From positions 266,860 to 330,859 of the forward strand of contig JAIVFJ010000058.1 of assembly GCA_025765615.1 (NCBI GenBank): a DNA stretch of 64,000 nucleotides, in the 5' to 3' direction. Position numbers and translations under genes: made by a program. Positions 21,956 through 34,317 of this stretch are shown here, one piece after another. Position 1 is the first letter of the stretch; each line of letters opens with the position of its first letter. This DNA comes from Zopfochytrium polystomum. Its lineage: Eukaryota; Chytridiomycota; Chytridiomycetes; Chytridiales; Chytridiaceae. Under the pieces are notes generated by a model. That model was given only the letters and a program-made list of their open reading frames with translations. It ran no database searches and had not been told where the DNA came from.

Positions 21956-22934
21956 TCTCTCGCCTCTGTCTGTCTGTCTCGCTCTGTCTCTGTCACTCTC
22001 ACCTCTCTTTGTCTCTCTCTCTCTCTCTCTCTCTCTTTTTTGTTTCTTCTTTTTTATTTGTTTTTTTTTTTTTGTTTCGGCGCGACGCCCGATCCGCCCG
22101 ATCCGCCCGCATCAATTATTTCCCAAAGAAAGTTGTCAAGTCGGCTGCAATAAAATTTTCAAACCATCTCCATCCGCCCAATTTGAATATAAATTCAGTT
22201 TAAACACGGACGCGACAAGAGACACAACTATCCATGATGTATAAAAATACAAAAAAAAATGCCTCTAAGGGCAATAAAAATTAATCATTATTACATGCAA
22301 TAATTTTTAACAATAACATAATGATGGGATCCTCAATTTGTCTCCGCTGCCGGTCCTTGCCGGACCTTGGCTGGGCAGACAAAATAGGAATGCTAACATT
22401 ATGCCACCTGCCGCCCTGCCCTCTGGCATTTATCAGTGCCTTTTTTTTTTTTTTTTTTCTTTCTTTCTTCCGCATGATCGAGCTTGCTTGTTATTACTTT
22501 ATTCAGGTTGGCCGCAAAAAATCCACATACAAGAAGAACATTACCCGCTGCCATGCGCCGATCGCTCAACGGCAGTCCTTCGGGAAGGGGCGGCCAGGGG
22601 GGGGCCCGTTACTTGCCCGCCCCAGGCGCGCGCAGGTCTTGCGCTGCTAAGTCAGTCGGTCAGTCGCATGGCGACCAGTCAGCCACGGGCGGGTGTCTCA
22701 CTCTCACTCAAACTCCCTCTCTCTCATATTAATATGTAGGCTTGGGATGCGCACCCCTCCAAAGTAGTGTACGACGCCTTTTCACCGCCGCTTGATTGGG
22801 TTAAAGAAACAGCCGGCTTCTCAGGCTCCGCTGCTTCCGTTGCTGCTGAAGAAAAAAGATGGGGGAAAAAAAAAGTGGGTTGAATGTTTACAACGAGGGG
22901 GAGGAAAAGCACAAATGTAATCTAAAGCAGCACA
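21956..22934. other. intergenic upstream of the seven-helix gene B and MORN gene
   Basis: Has a (CT)n tract at about 22010-22036 close to the start of gene B, T-runs near 22057-22075 and 22441-22460, and otherwise unremarkable sequence. No gene is supported. Confidence 0.45.
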
Positions 22935-24752
22935 ATGCGAGCTGAAAGAGGGGAAAACGGCGGCCACGTAAATCCTCATCACAATCCAGCAGTTGGAATA
23001 CCTCGTCCGATTCCGGCGCCAATCGCGACGGCCAGCAAACGCCGTCCCAACGCCGTTTGCGAGGGACGACAACGGCAAACGAATATCGAACCCCCGACCG
23101 AACTGACAAACTTTCCATCAAACGACCAAACTGCTATGAAGCAGCAACGCGGTTCCGCCGCACGAGCGTCAGCAGCAGGGCGGCCGCGCGTCGGCCCTAT
23201 CGGGTCCCGCCTCGTCGTCCATAGTCCCCGACGCCGTCCGCCGCCGCCGCCGCCCACCCTTCCTCCCTCAGCGGCAGCGGCATCGGCCCCGGTGGTGCCG
23301 CCCAAACCGCCCCAACAGACTCCCCTCCGCCGCCGCCCCGCGCCGCCGCCACGCCGTCCCCTCCGCCGCGGCGGCCATCCATCTTCGCGACCACAGCGCG
23401 GCACCAGCAGCAGCTGCGCGAGATCGCGCAGGCGCAGCTGGACCTGCCGGTGCTTCCCGACGGCGAGGACGTGAGTGGCATCGGCGGCGGGCACTACGCC
23501 AAGCCGACGATCACGCGGCACGCGCACATCACCGAGACGCCTAAGTGGGTCGAGCGCGACAAGCTGAGCCGGAAGCAGGGCGCGCACGCCACGGTGTACA
23601 TGGTCAACGGCGATCGGTACCTGGGCGAGTGGGCCGGCAACTTGAAGCAAGGTGAGGGAGTATTGGCCGCCGGAAGGAGATTGTCTGACGACAAACGTTT
23701 TCCCACCGAATCAACAAAAAAAAAAAAAAAAAAAAAATGCAAATGAAGGAAACGGCACTTACTACTACAGCGACTCTGGGTCCATCTACGAGGGCGGCTG
23801 GCACGCAGACCTCCGCTCGGGCTACGGCACGTTCTCGGTGCCCGTCGCCCCACCGCCGGCGGCGGCTCACTCCACCGCGTCACCGTCCGCCACTCGACAC
23901 GGACGCCTTCGCCGCCGACGACACCCACCGCGGCGGCCGCAAGCCGCACGGCAAGCCTCAGCCTGCGGCGTTCCTGCGCAAAGTGTACGCGGGCGAGTGG
24001 GCGAACGACCGGCGCGAAGGGGTCGGGACGTACTACTACGAGGACGGGTCGCAGTACACTGGGGCGGTGGCGCAACGACGAGAAGGAAGGGTGGGGCCGG
24101 ATGACGTACGTCGACGGCAGCGTGTACGAGGGGGAGTGGCACTGCGAGATGAGGCACGGGCAGGGTGTCCTCGTTATGCGTGAGTAAAGAGAGAGGGAGA
24201 GAGAAAGAGTCTATTTTCCGCTCCTTTTGCGGGTTCGAAAAGACTGTAGGAAATAACCCTGCATGAAATCCGTCGCTGCTGCCCACCCACCCTACACACA
24301 TACCCACAGCCAACGGCGATCGCTACGAGGGCATGTGGCTGGACGACATGAAGGAGGGCCCGGGCAAGTTCATTTACAAGACGCGACGGCAGATGTACGA
24401 GGGCGAGTGGTCGCGGGGGCTCCCAAAGTGCGGCACGCTCGTGGACCTTCCGCCGCTGGCCGGCCACATGCCGAAAAAGTATCCCATCCCAGTCGTGAGT
24501 ATTTCACAATCAGTAGTATTTATTCGTATAGAGATGGTCGCTTTCGAATCCTGTTTGTTGACAACCATGCAACAAACAACAACCAACAACACCAACAACC
24601 GGAAAAAAAAAAAAAAAAAAAAAAAACCACACAACATCCAGTTGGAGCTCGCCGAACCCGCGCGTATTCTGGACACACAGCGTGAAGAGATTCAAGCGGA
24701 GAGACTGCACAGGATGATGGCTGCATCGAGAGCGGACGACCCGGAGATGTAG
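22935..24752 (+). CDS. MORN3: MORN-repeat protein similar to MORN3
   Basis: Exons approximately 22935 or 23136..23651, 23749..24179, 24310..24494 and 24642..24752. The protein has a Pro-rich N-terminus and then at least five MORN motifs (GDRYLGEWAGN, SIYEGGWHAD, YAGEWANDRREG, SVYEGEWHC, RYEGMWLDD, MYEGEWSRG). It ends with a tail (PKCGTLVDL, YPIPV, ILD) that matches the end of animal MORN3. MORN3 is linked to flagellated cells, so this gene supports a zoosporic lifestyle. Apparent frame changes are needed in the Pro-rich part, once around 23860-23900 (+1), and once at the G-run at 24061-24064 (+1), where the next frame continues a perfect MORN motif. The intron at 23652-23748 is A-rich. Base errors or decay are both possible. 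Confidence 0.75.
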
Positions 24753-24872
24753 ACTTGGTAGACACACTCATTCGATGGGGTTGCATGGCTGTGTTGTCCA
24801 GACACCAGAACCACTCAACCCGCAAATAAATGAGAGAGTAATATGTACACATCAGACGAACCTTTCTTGTTA

Positions 24873-27716
24873 TTATTCCGCGACACCGTCTTTCACCCTC
24901 TTCGCCACCGGCTCTTCAAACGCGCCGACACCTTCCGCTTTCCGCTTGGGCGCCGCGCCGCCGAGCGCCAGGCGGAACGCCACCTTCTCCCTCAGACCGC
25001 CCGTCGGCACTGCCGCCGTCACATCGACGATTTCGGGCGCCACCGCAGCCGCCTTGCCGGTTGGGGCATCGCCTGAAGCCGTCCCGGCCTTGGCTTTCCC
25101 TTTTCCCTTGCTCTTCTTCAGCTGCACACCGCCTTTGGCAGCTGCTGCTTCCGCTAGAGAAACGTCGGGGGGCAGGACACCCCTATTTCCAACAGACAAG
25201 ACAACGTGCGCTGACTGGAGTTGGCGAGTACGTTCTGCGAGGGCAGAGGCAGTGTTCAGGGGCGTGTCGTTGCTGAGCATCTTCATCAGTTTCAGCTCTT
25301 CTTCCTTGCGGAGAAGGCGCTTCTCGGTCTTCATCTTTCCAGACGATTTGCCGTGGAACTTGTGCGACAAGAAACGGAATGCCTAAATTACAATCGGAAA
25401 GCCCGTTGTAAGTATGGGTATGGAAAGACTTACATAACCAGCAGCTCCTGCACGGTACCTCTTTCGGGTTCATCTGGTGCCCAAACTCGTCCGTGTATTT
25501 GATTTCAATGTCAGGGGTATAGTTCTTGAATCGCTCTTCCAGTTCTCGCAGTCTTTGTCGTTCTGCTTGCCGGTTATCCTCTTCCAGCTGCCACTCATCG
25601 ACATATCCGCCTCCTTTTCCGCCCTTGGCCTTATTTGCAGCTTTAACACGAGCCTTTTCCTTTTCCCGTTCCATTTCGCGCAGCTTGTCTTTCAGACGCT
25701 GCTCCGAAAGCCACTTTGCTCTCTCCTTTTGCTTCTTTTCTTTTTCCAAGGTTTCGTCATCGACCTTTTCGACGAACCCTTTCTGTTTCAACAGGGATAG
25801 GGTCGCCGCAAGTCCGGATGCGACAAGTGGTTCGTCTTCAATTCCGCCTCCAGCCTGTTTGGGAACCAAAGTAGTGAGTAAAATTATCAACAAAGAGAGA
25901 GAGAGTGTGTGTGTGTGTGTGTGTGAGAAACGAACCAAAACGTCTCCTGTATCGTCCTCTTCCCGTTTGACCTTTCGATCCGTATCCATGTCGTCACCTT
26001 CTTCGCGCCATCCTCCTCGCTCCTCCTCACTGTCGCTTTCGTCACGTTTGACCGAGAACTTCTCGTCCTCCTCATCATCGTCACTTATGAGTGCGCGCCG
26101 TGCCGGTTGGGGTTCTGGGCGGGATACCACAAAAGTTGGAGTAGTGGAAAGATTGCTAACAAATTCAGAAGTAGCAGAGAGGACGAGACCACTGCCGCTC
26201 GGAGTGATCTCAGGTTCCATTGACTCTGCTGCCTCTAACGCTGAAGTGCGGCAATTTAGACGAGTTGATGCTGGAAAAGGGCATTGACGTACTCTGAATG
26301 ACATCTTCCGGCCGAACTCGCGGCTGACTCAGCATTGCAGCTCGCCGAGCCTTCGCTAGAGCCTCCTGGAGGTCGTCATCGTCAACAAAGTTCACGTCTT
26401 CAATGCTGGAGATTTTGTTGCTCGCAGAAAAGGCTTCTCTGGGTTTTTGTTCCTCTTCAACCTCCATTGCCGCATATCCGGCGCCATTGTCAAGTTCCGG
26501 ATCGTCACGGACTCGGGACTTGGCCTTCTTCTTCCGCTTTTTCGGTTTGGCGAAGCTAACAACTTCCTCCTGTGTGTAGTAATCGCGAATCTCTTGCATC
26601 TTGTCGTACTCTAGAGATACGGCGGCCTTTCGAAGCTTTTCCGCGACAGAGTCTTCTTCGTTTAACCCATTCCCATTCTGCTCCTCGTTGCCAATCACAA
26701 ACCCGACACGGACCGGCCTGTCGATCTCCTCATCGTAGTGCGAGAGAAGTGACCGCTTCTGACCAGGTGCTTTGAACTCGTCATCGTCGTAGGCATTGTA
26801 CGCCTTCTTCTTTGACTTGTTCTCGAGGTTCTTCTTGAGGCGCTCTTTGTCCGCCACTGCAACACTAACAAGTTCGTCCTCGTCGGCGTCTTTGCAAAAA
26901 TGTTAGCGAATACAGAATATTATCAGCACGTTTACCTTCGTCCAGAATTCGCCGGTCAGATAGCACGAGGATCTCATCTTTAATATCGCCGATGTCATGT
27001 CCAACGCGAAGACCCTTCAAATCCTCTACGAGGACGGATGAGAACTGCGCTCGAAAGTGAAACGACGGAAGTACCTGAAGTGTAAGCAGCGATTTGCTGC
27101 TCCTGCTCCTCAAACTCTCGTGCCTTGATGGCGGTCGCCTTACGCTCCTTATCGAGCTTCTTGTGGCGCAGAGCCCACGAGTATGAGTCATCTTCACCAT
27201 CGCTCGCGTCTCCGAGACCCTTACCAATCAGTTTCTTTTGGCGCTGCTCCTTGTTGTGTTCCCTGCGTCAACGCGGTTTTGCAATCTGAGGTTTAGGGTT
27301 TGAAAGCAGAGGGAAACAGAGGCACTGCAAGGACTAAAATTCATAGGAAACACAACGTAAACCGTACTTTGCAAGACTTTCAATGATGGCTTTCCTGTAT
27401 GATGATAAAAGTCGGTTTGAGCCATGAACAGCGAATGGTCCGGAACTGACCTTTCCTCCCGTTTCTTCAGCCGTGCCTTCTCTGAAGCGTAATTTGCCAT
27501 GGCGATCTGGTCTTTTTTGGAGCCCGTCGTTGTGTCCAGCGGTTTCAAGCCCAGTGCGATTCGGAGCTTGTTCGTATCCTCGACGGAAAGAGACACCTCC
27601 TCAGCGACACTCCCAGGAAGGGCTCCCTCCGCGTCGGTGCTGGTCATGTAGCTGTCGATGGCACTGTTGCCGCTGCTACGACTGCGGTCGCCTGACGATC
27701 GGGGCGCGGCGCTCAT
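24873..27716 (-). CDS. SART1: SART1/Snu66, U4/U6.U5 tri-snRNP splicing factor
   Basis: Eight exons (minus): 27451..27716, 27368..27394, 27075..27262, 26936..27025, 26293..26889, 25936..26240, 25459..25854 and 24873..25382. All phases fit and give 792 residues. Landmarks of the family are the N-terminal SVEDTNKLRIALGLKPL motif, the DLKGLRVGHDIGDI segment followed by ILVLSDRRIL, an acidic/Lys-rich middle with several coiled parts, LVLSATSEF, EPLVASGLAATL, and the C-terminal FHGKSSGKMKTEKR and SNDTPL. The protein acts in the nucleus in spliceosome assembly. The length is close to that of other members. No frame changes are needed across 2.8 kb, which matters when judging the frameshifts seen elsewhere. 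The start lies 103 bp from that of RPS4 on the other strand. Confidence 0.96.
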
Positions 27717-27819
27717 CTCTTGGGATCGAACTTGTCAACGAAAAGACGGAAAGTGGTGTGATTGACTGGGTTAAACCCACCAACACTTTCTTCCAAGAAA
27801 ACAAACCAACTCTGCAATC
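27717..27819. promoter_or_regulatory. compact divergent promoter of SART1 and RPS4
   Basis: Only 103 bp separate the two start codons, which face away from each other. There is no clear TATA box. The RPS4 side is rich in CAA/CCA. Both genes are expected to be constitutively expressed. Confidence 0.6.
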
Positions 27820-29154
27820 ATGGTAAAGCGGTCGACCCCAACCCGATCTACCCCGTCCCATCCCATCCCATCCCATCCTGTCGATCCCCACAACCGGGAC
27901 ATATTTCCATCACCCTGTCCATACTCTCTACGTTTGCCATCGTCGCGATGAATCTCTGGGGGTCTTCCATACGGCCGCTGTTCGACTTTTTCGGTGCAGC
28001 AGAGCGGTGGCGGTCTGAGAGGGAAGGCGATCAACCTGGATCTAACGGACGGAGCAGCTTCAGCGAGATGTCTACCTTCCTCTCAGAGTCCTAACTTCAA
28101 TCTTGTGATCACCTGCTCGCTGTGGATCTCTAACGCATACTTCTTTTCATTCCAGGCTCGCGGTCCAAAGAAGCACCTTAAGCGCGTATGTACTCTTCAC
28201 AAATTTCTCGCACTCAGCACAGTTACTGATTTCGTTACTCGTTTCCACAGCTTAATGCCCCCAAGCACTGGATGCTTGACAAGCTGACCGGTACCTGGGC
28301 GCCCCGCCCATCGTCCGGCCCGCACAAGCTCCGCGAGTCCCTTCCTCTCATCATCTTCCTCCGCAACCGTCTCCGATACGCCCTTACCAACAAGGAGACG
28401 AAGGCGATCGTCATGCAGCGTCTTATCAAAGTGGACGGGAAGGTTCGCACTGACATCACCTACCCGGCTGGCTTCATGGGTGAGTAATGGCTAGTTACTG
28501 GGCATGCACGGCTGATCTAATCGGTTGTTACCCATCTTATAAATGAACGATCGAAGACGTTATCACCATAGAGAGGACTGGCGAGAACTTCCGCCTGGTG
28601 TACGACACCAAGGGTCGCTTCACCATTCACCGCATCAGCGAGGAGGAGGCAAAGGTAAAACGGACTTATTTTCTCCGAAGTAGCCGGTGGCGTTCTCACG
28701 ATTCTTTGATCGTCACAGTACAAGCTCGCGAAGGTGAAGAGCGTCAAGCTCGGTGCCAAGGGCATCCCGTACGCGGTCACCCACGACGGTCGCACCATCC
28801 GCTATCCCTGACCCGCTCGTCAAGGTTAACGACACCCTGAAGCTGGACATTGCCACTGGCAAGGCCACCGACTTCATCAAGTTCGAGACAGGCAACCTCG
28901 CTTACATCACCGGCGGTCGCAACATGGGTCGTATTGGTACCATCACCCACCGCGAGCGCCACAACGGCGGTTTCGACATTGTCCACGTCAAGGACGCCCT
29001 CGGCCACTCGTTCGCCACCCGTCTGTCGAACGTGTTCGTCATTGGTCTTGGAAGCAAGTCGTGGATCTCGCTGCCAAAGGGCAAGGGTCTCAAGCTCAGC
29101 ATCAGCGAGGAGCGCGACAAGAGGAGGGAAGCGGCGCTCGCCGCCAAGGCGTAA
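27820..29154 (+). CDS. RPS4: 40S ribosomal protein S4 (eS4), with a frame interruption at 28803-28811
   Basis: Exons 27820..27822 (only the ATG), 28156..28185, 28251..28479, 28557..28654 and 28719..29154. The first intron directly after the ATG is typical of ribosomal protein genes and contains a short TCCCA repeat. The product is a near-standard eS4: [56 protein letters not shown], and after the interruption [16 protein letters not shown] and [12 protein letters not shown]. Summed exons are 796 bases, one more than a multiple of three. In the exon starting 28719 the frame reads RTIRYP and then TGA, while +1 continues DPLVKVND, the conserved eS4 sequence. So one extra base (C or T in TATCCCTGAC) is present, or the ribosome shifts there. 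Confidence 0.93.
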
Positions 29155-30636
29155 GCGTGTATTGCTTGGCTATTTCCTTTGTCTTCTTCCTCTTTCTTTG
29201 ATGTTGGGATGTGGTTGGTGAGCGATCAGCGAAGGGGGGCACGAAATGAGTGTTGAAGGTTGACAGTTTACGGTTTTGACTGTCGTGCGTTGCGGTCATG
29301 GGTGTTGGCCAACAAATAAAACCGTGGTATTGTTCGGAAACCCGATTTCCATTGTTTCGGTCTGGGCTCTGAGTGCGGTGCGCCTGGGCGCCTTGCATCC
29401 ACACGACGAAGATTTTGCAGAAGATCGTGTGGCGACTGAAATCGTTGGACCAGCATTAAAATACTTCACTCTTCAGTCATCTCTGAAAAATAATCACCAC
29501 TGGCACACCACATCAAAGTCGCTTCCACACACAAACACCCTCTCTCTCTGTCTCTCTGTCTCTCTCGCTCCCTGCCTCTCTTCTACAAGTTCTCAGTCCC
29601 CGCGCTGTATCGCACACGGGCATACTTCATCAGCGGCGGCCGGCACACTGGCAGCAGTGATTTTTTTTTCTAGGCGTTGGAAATTTTCCTGCTTGGGTTC
29701 GCCCGTTTGTTCGTTTTCATGGAGTGAGCGTAAACAATTGGGGGGGAAAAGAAAACTCGACGGGAGGCACCATTGATTGACATGAGCCGCGACGTTTGGC
29801 GGGGGGCACCAGAGGAGAGAGAAAGCGAGACAGCGAGGAAGAGAAACCAACCAAACACTTTCCTCTCCGTCAAACGCCTTTCCCACCAATTCATATGCGG
29901 ACTTGGGCCTGACCTGCGGTTGCGGCCCACCTTTCCAAATGATTTTATCCGGGTGGCACTTTGGCCAACAAATTTATTTCCGTGTTTGGGCATGCATATG
30001 ATTTCTTCTTTTGGTGGGGATTTCATTCTTCATGTTTGCTTTCATAGCAATTTTTCCCTTTTTTTTTTTTACTTTATAAATTGTGCAGGGCACAGTGATC
30101 TGTTCGGGCAACAAGCCAGACAGAGAATGGCACGCTGGGAAGGAAACGCAGGAGACAGACAGAGAGACAGAGGCCGAGACAGACAACTCACCAACGAAGC
30201 TTGTTGCGCGATCGAGGGTGCGGTGAGCACGACACCAGACCGGCGGACAGGGAAGAGAGGCAGTGCAAGCTGAGAAAATGGAGGCCTGTCTCTCTGTCGC
30301 CCTCTCTCTCGCCCTCTCTGCCCTCTCTCTCTCTCTCTCCCTCTCTGTCTCTCTCTCTCTCTCTGTCTGACTGTCTGACTGATCAGTCCCGCTCTTCGAT
30401 AAGCATGGCCAGAACTATCATAAAACAGCGAACTTGCGAAAAGCTCAGCGACGCAAACAGCTCTCTCGTTCTTTCACTCTCTCTCTCCCTCTCTCTGTCT
30501 ACTCGCGGCTTGCGGCTCGTCTCTCTCTCTCTCTCGCCGTCGTTCAATCTCAATCTCTTTTTGCGCGCTGCTCGCACTCATCCCCTTCCTTATTAAGCGT
30601 CAAACAGAGAGAAACTGTGAGCGCACGCGCCGCATC
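29155..30636. other. intergenic, CT-rich toward the SPRY gene
   Basis: No gene is supported. CT/TC tracts lie at 29550-29572, 30290-30365 and 30470-30540, the last ending about 100 bp before the presumed SPRY start. T-runs lie near 29660 and 30060. Confidence 0.45.
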
Positions 30637-33395
30637 ATGATGGCATCCCACTCCATTCCACCTCGTTCTTACCACCACGACTTTGACGACAGTGGCGGCG
30701 GCGGCGGCGATGAAAGCCTGGGAGGCTTGGGCGGAGACGGCGGAAGACCTGCCGCACCCCCCGGCCGCTCGCGCTGCCTCGTCCTGCCGCCCCCACCGCC
30801 GCAGCCGCCGCAGCGACCTCGCTTAGCCTGCCGCGGGATGCCGACAAGGCCCGCAACGACAGCGACGCTAACGTGCGCAACACACACCGCCGCTCCATGC
30901 CCGTCCAACCCACCTCCTACTCTCCGCCTTTGCACTCTTTCGCTCAAATGGTCCACTCCTCACAGCTTCCTGCCGAGCACAATGGCCTCCGTTTTGCCTC
31001 GGCGACGAGCTCCGCAACGCCGAATTGGGCTCATTCCCTCCCCCAAGCGGCGCCCACGGCGCTGTCCTCGCGCATCGCTGTGGATCCAAAGGACTTTGCC
31101 TGGAAACGGCCGTCCGATCCCGCCGTCGCTTCAGCCGTCGTAGCGGCAGCAGCAGCCGCCGCCGCCGCCCCTGCCACCGCCCGCTTCCACGATGTGGCGA
31201 TTGCCAAAGGTGCCCCCGATACACGCCGCCTCCACCTCGCCGAACGGGCAGAGCGCCCCCACGCCGACCCGTTCGCCCCCCTTGGCTTCATCCGCCCCTG
31301 CTCCGTCATCTCCAACCACCTCCTCACCCGCTCCAGCGCCTCCGACCCGTACTGCTACTTTGAAGTCCACCTCCCTCACCTCCAGCCGGGCGCCCTGGTC
31401 TCGATCGGCCTCGTCTCGGCAGCCTTTCTCGAAACGTCCATGCCTGGCTACTCCCCCGTCTCGGTCGCATTCGCGTCGGACGGCACACGCTGCCACAGCG
31501 GCCGGACAAGCATCGCCTGCTCGCCATACCACGCGGACGGTTTCGGCCAAGGCGACGTCGTCGGCTGCGCGTACCGGCCCGTCACGGGCGACGTCTTTTT
31601 CACGCTGAACGGCGAGTACCTTGGTGAAGCCTTTTCACTCAAGCCCCGCCGCACGGACGGCAACACCCGCATGCTCCACTTTCACGCCGCCGTCGGCGCG
31701 GACGCTGGCTGTGTCGCGGAGTGCAACTTTGGTACCGCGCCGTTCGCCTACGAACCCGCCAACGAGGCCGGCCTGTCGTCGTCCTTCTCCCGCGCACCCG
31801 AACCGGCCCGCGCCGCCCCGGTGGACACGTTGCATCAGCCGACTGCGGTCCGGCCCCGAGCGCTGTCGGACGCAGCAGCGCCCTTGGTACCCCCTCCTCG
31901 CACCGAGCGCAGCAAGTCGCCGCTGCCCAGGGGGACACCGATCGCACCCGAGCGGGTTCAAGTGCCGATCGGTCCTGTGCCGCATCCCCAACGGGCCGTC
32001 CCCGCTCCTGCTCGCTCAGTTCCCCATGCGCGTGGGCTCCAGCGATAGCCTGCTCTCCGCAAACCCTCCGCACCGCCCGCCATCTCCCGTCAAACGAACA
32101 CCGTCGCCGTCGCTGCCTCTTCCGTCCACATCTGCAGCAGCAGCAGCAGCACCCAGTCCGTTCTCGCCGCCCCCGCGGTGGGCGGCGTACGGCTCGCAAG
32201 GTGGCTCGCCACCGCCGTCAAGGGATGCTTCCCCCGCCTTCTTCTCTTTTCGCGTCCCTCCCCCGGCCGTCCGCCGCCTCTGCAAGCAGCAGCAGCAGCA
32301 GCCGCCCAAGCTCACCGCCGACCAGCTCCAGCAGCAGCTTTGGCATTCTTCGCACCCACGCATCTTTTGAGTCGGCGCAATCGACCGCCGCACCGTACGA
32401 GACACAAACCCTTGGCAGGGCTGCTGGCAGCGGCCGCAGCCGATTCCAGATCGTCGGCACAAGCAGCAGCAGCATCGGCGGCGGCGGCGGCGCGCAGCCG
32501 ACGGTGCAGTCGAGCCGAAGCTGGGGCTCCGACGGGGCCGCGGCGGCGGCAGTACCGCCGGCGGTCAAGCTCGACGCCGCCGCCGTCCTCGGGCGCCGCC
32601 GCGCCGTCGTTCGAGACACAGACGCTGGGCAGGACCGGGCGCGGCCGCTTCCACATCGTGACGGGATCCGTCGCCCCCGCGGTCGCCCCCGCCGCCGCCG
32701 CCGCGGGCGCGCGGCCCGAGCCCACCGTCCAGCCGAGCCGGAGCTGGGGGTCGGACGACCAGCAGGCGTCCGACAAGTCGCGCCCGACCAGCCCCGACGC
32801 CGCAACGGCGCCGGCGACCGCGTGGTCGCCGCGCGCGCTGCTCGCGGCGCTGCCGTTTGCAAAGGCCGCCGCGAGCAAGGCCGCTGCTGCTGCCTCGGCG
32901 GCAGCGGCGGCAGCGGCTGGGGAGGGCCGACCGATGGAGGAGCGCGATGAGGACCGGCTCCCCGCCGCGGCTGAGGCGCCGCGGACGTCCCCTGCTGCCG
33001 CTTCTGCTGCCGCAGCTGCCCCGCGCACGTCGCCGGCAGCCAACGCACACCCGCTGTTGGAAGCCGCAGCTGCGGCCGTCGCCGCCGCCGGCGTCGCCGA
33101 CAAAAGCGACGACGAGATCGACCTGGACGCGCTGAAGCGCGAGATCCTGCTGGTGTTCAACGAGCGCAAGAAGCTGTCGCGCAAGGTGCACAACAGCGAG
33201 GGCGCGGCGAGCAGCGTCAGCGTGGCGGCGGTGGGCGACGAGGTGTTTGTGGAGGGCCTGGCGGGGAAAGTTGTGACGGTGTTTGACGACGACGGCGAGG
33301 TGTGGGGCAGCGACGATGAGGATGAGGGTGAGGTGGATAGGGTTTTCAAGGCGATGCTGGAGAGGCTGGAGACGCTCGAGAAGAAGGGCACTTGA
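30637..33395 (+). CDS. SPRY-domain protein with low-complexity repeats and several frame changes
   Basis: A SPRY (B30.2-like) domain spans about 31340-31750: YCYFEVHL, ALVSIGLVSA, PGYSPVSVAFASDGT, FGQGDVVGCAYRP and GDVFFTLNGEYLG are the usual strands. SPRY domains bind proteins, and yeast Ssh4 and RanBP9 are examples. It is followed by a Ser/Pro/Ala-rich linker. Two copies of a about 50-residue unit with ETQTLGR, RF-IV, PTVQ and SRSWGSD sit near 32395-32540 and 32610-32760. The protein ends in a helical/acidic tail (DLDALKREILLVFNERKKL... to TGA at 33393-33395). The SPRY part and the tail are in one frame, but the linker and the first repeat are in the two others, so about three +1 changes plus one near the N-terminus are needed. 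It could be one gene with base errors or a decaying one. Confidence 0.65.
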
Positions 33396-34317
33396 TGGCT
33401 GTGGGGGAGGGTTTCTCTCCCTTTTTTTTTTTCTGGTTGGCGATTCATTCTCGTGTTGATATTTGCTTTCTCAAAACCTCCGCCCAGTTTCTTGTTCTAC
33501 TTTTCCCTTCTGTTTCTGGCTTCCTTTTGCCCTGCTTATCCTCATACGAGAATTCTTCAACCCCAATTCTTTGCTATTACTTGTACTGGCCCCAGTTCGT
33601 TCACGGCCGCCCATCCTCATCGTTTTGTTTCTTTGCCTCTACAGATCCGAAATTACGCGATGATTATTTCTCGAACTCTAGATCAAGTGGTAACTCCCCC
33701 AAATTTGTATTCCCTCTTTTTCTCCCGCTTCACCTCGCTACTTCCATCTCTGAACTTGTGAAAGCCTCGCTGGATTAACCCATGCCCCCGTCTTTCCGTG
33801 CTTTGGGGCCTCCGTCTATTAAAAAAATTCTACGTTCATTTCTCTTTATCTCTCCCTCTTCTCTCTCCTCCTCCTTCTTCTCATCAGCTTTCGTTGCTCG
33901 TCCTGCGTCCATCCGTTTCCAAGTTTCCACCAACCTTCCTCTGCCTTACTTTGACTCTTCTCCCTTTTATCGTGCGCAGTCGAGAGCGTTGTTCTCAGCC
34001 CGTAAGGGGGGAACGACCAAAACAAATGAAGCGCCAGGCTGAACAACTCCAGCGCTTTGTCTTCTGTTCCCTGCTGTAGGTTCGGCCCTCTGGCAGCGGA
34101 GATCCCGTGGAGAAAACGGTATTCAACGGTCGTAAGCGGTCCGCGAAGGAATTGGCAAGAAAAGTGTGCTCGGTGATTTTCACACTTCCCTCTTCATGTT
34201 CTCTTATCATTTACAGTTTTGCAGCATAAAGTAGTGAAACATTCCTGCAAATAAGAATACAATGCACATTCCTACCCAACGCAATCCCATTCACAGCCGC
34301 CCAAGACGATCACCTCT
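33396..34317. other. intergenic, pyrimidine-rich 3' flank
   Basis: The first about 600 bases are T/C-rich on the plus strand with no repeats longer than a few bases. No gene is supported. Confidence 0.4.
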
